Below, piece by piece: positions 6,432-9,134 of a stretch of 9,134 nt of DNA. The notes beneath the pieces were generated by a model that saw only the letters and a list, made by a program, of their open reading frames with translations, was not told where the DNA came from and searched no databases. Position 1 is the stretch's first letter; each line of letters starts with the position of its first letter. This stretch comes from Bifidobacterium breve (lineage in GTDB: Bacteria; Bacteroidota; Bacteroidia; Cytophagales; UBA9547), in NCBI GenBank assembly GCA_943325655.2, contig CALPQG020000072.1, forward strand, positions 1 to 9,134, written 5' to 3'. The position numbers and the translations under genes are program-made.

Positions 6432-9134
6432 ATGAAAAAATCATTGAAACCTATTTTATTATTACTTACAGGAATGTTATTGGTGTTGGAAAACGCTATT
6501 GGACAAACTGTACCAGCAGTTAGCACTCCAATGGGTAAAATTAGCGGGAAAGTTATTGATAAAGCCAATGGAGAAGCCTTGATTGGTGTAATCGTAAAAG
6601 CTAAGGACATTACAAAAGGTGCTCAAACAGATGTTGAAGGCCATTTTACATTGAGATTGCCTGTAGGAACTTATGAGCTTACACTGAATTATATTTCTTA
6701 TAAAACAGAAATTGTCCAAAATGTAGAAGTCAAAGAAGGTCAGGTGACGGAATTAGACCTTACTTTAGAAGAGAATTCTTTACAAACTGAAGAGGTGGTT
6801 GTAATTGGGAAAGTACAGAAAGAAACCAATAATTTTTTGTTGATAGAACGTAAAAATTCGGCACAGGTTTCTGATGGTATTTCTTCTGAATTGATCAAAA
6901 AAACGCCTGACAGAACAACCGGTGATATTCTGAAACGTGTATCCGGCGCCAGTATTCAGGAAGGGAAATTTGCCATTATCAGGGGGATGAACGACCGTTA
7001 TAATGCAGGTTATTTGAATGATGCGCCTTTGCCAAGTACTGAGGCGGATAGAAAAGCTTTTTCTTTTGATGTGATTCCAGCCAATTTAATAGATAATTTG
7101 GTGATTTTAAAAGCAGGTTCTCCTGACATTACAGGTGATTTTGCCGGTGGGGTAATTCAGATCAGAACCAAAGCCATCCCTGATAAATTTACCCAATCTC
7201 TTACTATTGGAGGACAATACAATTCGTTGGCTACTTTTAAAGAAGCAACTACGTTTAAAGGCTTTTCAGGTGATGCTCTGGGATTGGTGAATGATGAAAG
7301 GTTATTGCCAGATGTTGGTAGTTTGATATACACGAGAACTACCAAAAAAGTGGGGAATAAAAAAGTGACCATTGACAATGTAGATTCTCTGCTTGTACCA
7401 AGCACGAAACTTTTTAACAACGATTGGTCACTTAAAAAACTTACCGCATTGCCAAATGGACGTTTTGCTTATTCCGTTGGACTGCCTTTGAAAGTTTTCA
7501 AAAGAGATTTGGGCGTTGTCGCTGCCTTGACCTATGCCAATACAAGAGGGAAAAGTTTTAATGCTATCAAAACTTATGACAACTCCAATGACAATAAATT
7601 GGATAAAAGTTTTAATGATGAAGTGTATACCCAAAATATAACATCTGGTGCCATTCTTAACTTATCTTACAAACTAAACGATAAACATGCTGTCGGCATA
7701 AGGAATTTTTACAATATCACCACTGATTTTTTCACCAACTTTAGAACAGGTTCATTTGGCTTGTCTTCTGATGGAGAATCTAAGATGAAAAGTGTAGCCA
7801 ATTGGATGACTTATAACAGGTTATTTACGACCCAGTTGCATGGTGAACATGCAATAGGAGTAGATCCACTAAAAATCAATTGGTATGTCAATAGGGCCAG
7901 TATTGTAAGGTTAATGCCTGATTATAGAATTGCCAATTATACTTCTACGGTTGATAATCCTAATCTATATGGTTTGTCAATTACCGATTACTTTAAAACT
8001 GGTTGTGGCAGGTTTTTTTCTACTATGAACGAAGAATTGACCAATGGCGAACTTAACCTCAGCAAACATTTTAAAATTTTAGGGGTCAAATCGAATATAA
8101 AAGTGGGCGCGTTTTTACAAAAACGTGAACGTAAATTTACTTCCAGAACTTTCGTATACGGTGGCTATTCTTTAGATACTACCAATAATCCAGCGATTGA
8201 TTTAGGAGTCGACAATATCAAAAATCCTCAGGGCGTATATTTAAAAGAAAAAACAGCCAATACAGATGCTTACAATGCATCATCAAATTTATTGGCCACT
8301 TATGCGATGCTGGATAATAAATTTGGGAAACTAAGGGCCGTTTATGGTGCAAGGTTAGAAAAGTTTGACCAAAGAATTACGTCTTATTTGTTAGATGGCA
8401 CCCCTTCACCTGGAGGGGATACCTCTTATGCAGCCATTTATGATTGGCTTCCTTCTGCCAATTTGGCTTATGGTTTGACTGAAAAAACCAATTTAAGGTT
8501 TGCCGCTTACAAAACCCTGAACAGGCCTGAATTTAGAGAAGTTGCTAGTTTTGCTTTTTATAGATTTGATATAGATTCGGATCAATTAGGGAAGAAAAAT
8601 TTACAACGTGCTTCGATTGTAAATACTGAAATGCGTTTGGAATATTTCCCTACTGCAGGGCAAGTTATTTCTGGAGGGGTGTTTTATAAAGTTGTTTCTA
8701 ACCCTATTGAAAACAAACTTGATTTAACCCAAGTTACCAGAACTTATGGTTTTAGCAACGAAAAAGAAGCTAAAATTTATGGTATTGAATTGGAGTTTAG
8801 AAAAAACCTGGCATTTATAAAAGATGTAGCGTTTTTACAAAATACAACCGTGTATTCAAACTTATCTTTGGTCAAATCTGTGGTTTCTTTTCTTGATAAC
8901 TCTTCTGCTTATGTTCGTCCATTGCAGGGACAATCTCCCTATATTATCAATGCTGGGATTATTCATGAAAACTATACTACTGGCTGGAGTTATAGTGTAG
9001 CCCTAAATCGTTCCGGCGAAAGATTGGCTTTCGTAGGTGCCAATCCGATTAAGGCTCCTTACAGAGCTGATGTATACGAACAGCCTCGTACAGTAATTGA
9101 CCTTCAAATTGCCAAAAATATTGGTAAATTTAAC
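6432..9134 (+). CDS. TonB-dependent outer-membrane receptor, non-SusC type (3' end outside window)
   Basis: The frame is open from ATG 6432 to the window edge (901 codons, no internal stop), and the C-terminus is missing. Residues 1-25 are a signal peptide (MKKSLKPILLLLTG...AIGQ). A carboxypeptidase-regulatory-like beta-sandwich domain follows (about 35-114: GKISGKVIDKANGEALIGV, GTYELTLNYISY). The plug domain spans about 140-248, with LKRVSGASIQEGKFAIIRGM, NDRYNAGYLNDAPLPSTEAD, KAFSFDVIPANLIDNL and DFAGGVIQIRTK. The rest is barrel-like alternating sequence rich in aromatics (for example RAVYGARLEKFDQ, NLRFAAYKTLNRPEFREVASF). It should import a substrate across the outer membrane with TonB energy. 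SusC-specific plug motifs and an adjoining SusD are not seen within the window, so glycan uptake is not implied. The substrate is unknown. Judging by similar receptors, probably under 100 residues are missing. Confidence 0.93.
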   Translation, partial: MKKSLKPILLLLTGMLLVLENAIGQTVPAVSTPMGKISGKVIDKANGEALIGVIVKAKDITKGAQTDVEGHFTLRLPVGTYELTLNYISYKTEIVQNVEVKEGQVTELDLTLEENSLQTEEVVVIGKVQKETNNFLLIERKNSAQVSDGISSELIKKTPDRTTGDILKRVSGASIQEGKFAIIRGMNDRYNAGYLNDAPLPSTEADRKAFSFDVIPANLIDNLVILKAGSPDITGDFAGGVIQIRTKAIPDKFTQSLTIGGQYNSLATFKEATTFKGFSGDALGLVNDERLLPDVGSLIYTRTTKKVGNKKVTIDNVDSLLVPSTKLFNNDWSLKKLTALPNGRFAYSVGLPLKVFKRDLGVVAALTYANTRGKSFNAIKTYDNSNDNKLDKSFNDEVYTQNITSGAILNLSYKLNDKHAVGIRNFYNITTDFFTNFRTGSFGLSSDGESKMKSVANWMTYNRLFTTQLHGEHAIGVDPLKINWYVNRASIVRLMPDYRIANYTSTVDNPNLYGLSITDYFKTGCGRFFSTMNEELTNGELNLSKHFKILGVKSNIKVGAFLQKRERKFTSRTFVYGGYSLDTTNNPAIDLGVDNIKNPQGVYLKEKTANTDAYNASSNLLATYAMLDNKFGKLRAVYGARLEKFDQRITSYLLDGTPSPGGDTSYAAIYDWLPSANLAYGLTEKTNLRFAAYKTLNRPEFREVASFAFYRFDIDSDQLGKKNLQRASIVNTEMRLEYFPTAGQVISGGVFYKVVSNPIENKLDLTQVTRTYGFSNEKEAKIYGIELEFRKNLAFIKDVAFLQNTTVYSNLSLVKSVVSFLDNSSAYVRPLQGQSPYIINAGIIHENYTTGWSYSVALNRSGERLAFVGANPIKAPYRADVYEQPRTVIDLQIAKNIGKFN

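Overview
The window looks like chromosomal DNA of a member of the Bacteroidota, AT-rich overall. The evidence is a secreted metalloprotease with a type IX secretion (T9SS) C-terminal sorting domain, a TonB-dependent receptor with an N-terminal carboxypeptidase-regulatory-like domain, gene starts without clear Shine-Dalgarno sequences, and one match to the Bacteroidota -7 promoter element (TAnnTTTG). The class or genus cannot be fixed from this stretch alone.

Layout. Positions 1-74 probably hold the last codons of an upstream gene, followed by a T-rich stretch with a repeated GAGTGTTTAG-type unit. Positions 212-2157 (+) are a two-gene, translationally coupled operon: a YbdL-type methionine/aromatic aminotransferase and a YafV-type omega-amidase of the nitrilase superfamily. 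In the known family logic the transaminase uses glutamine as amino donor, and the amidase removes the resulting 2-oxoglutaramate, so the pair fits methionine salvage from its 2-keto acid. A convergent terminator hairpin separates this operon from an M43-family metalloprotease (2217-4313, -) with signal peptide, zinc site, adhesion-type domains and a T9SS tail.

Positions 4314-5458 hold no convincing intact gene. They contain a strong 15-bp hairpin terminator, the last codons of what looks like a second T9SS-sorted protein whose body is lost or scrambled (4554-4721, -), several small inverted repeats, and an open frame of unknown reality. A single cold-shock protein gene (5459-5650, -) follows, with a clean rho-independent terminator and an AT-rich upstream region containing an imperfect inverted repeat.

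Positions 5998-6230 form a 233-bp element bounded by a 19-bp near-perfect terminal inverted repeat. It has an internal 17-bp stem and a GC-rich palindrome, and looks like a MITE or REP-like repeat. Next come two 20-bp direct repeats 31 bp apart, a candidate promoter, and a non-SusC TonB-dependent receptor gene (6432 to beyond the window end, +), which is open through all 901 codons seen. I do not see a clearly new multi-gene system. The best leads are the 233-bp element, the spaced repeats before the receptor, the T9SS-tail remnant, and the repeat that overlaps the start of the aminotransferase gene.
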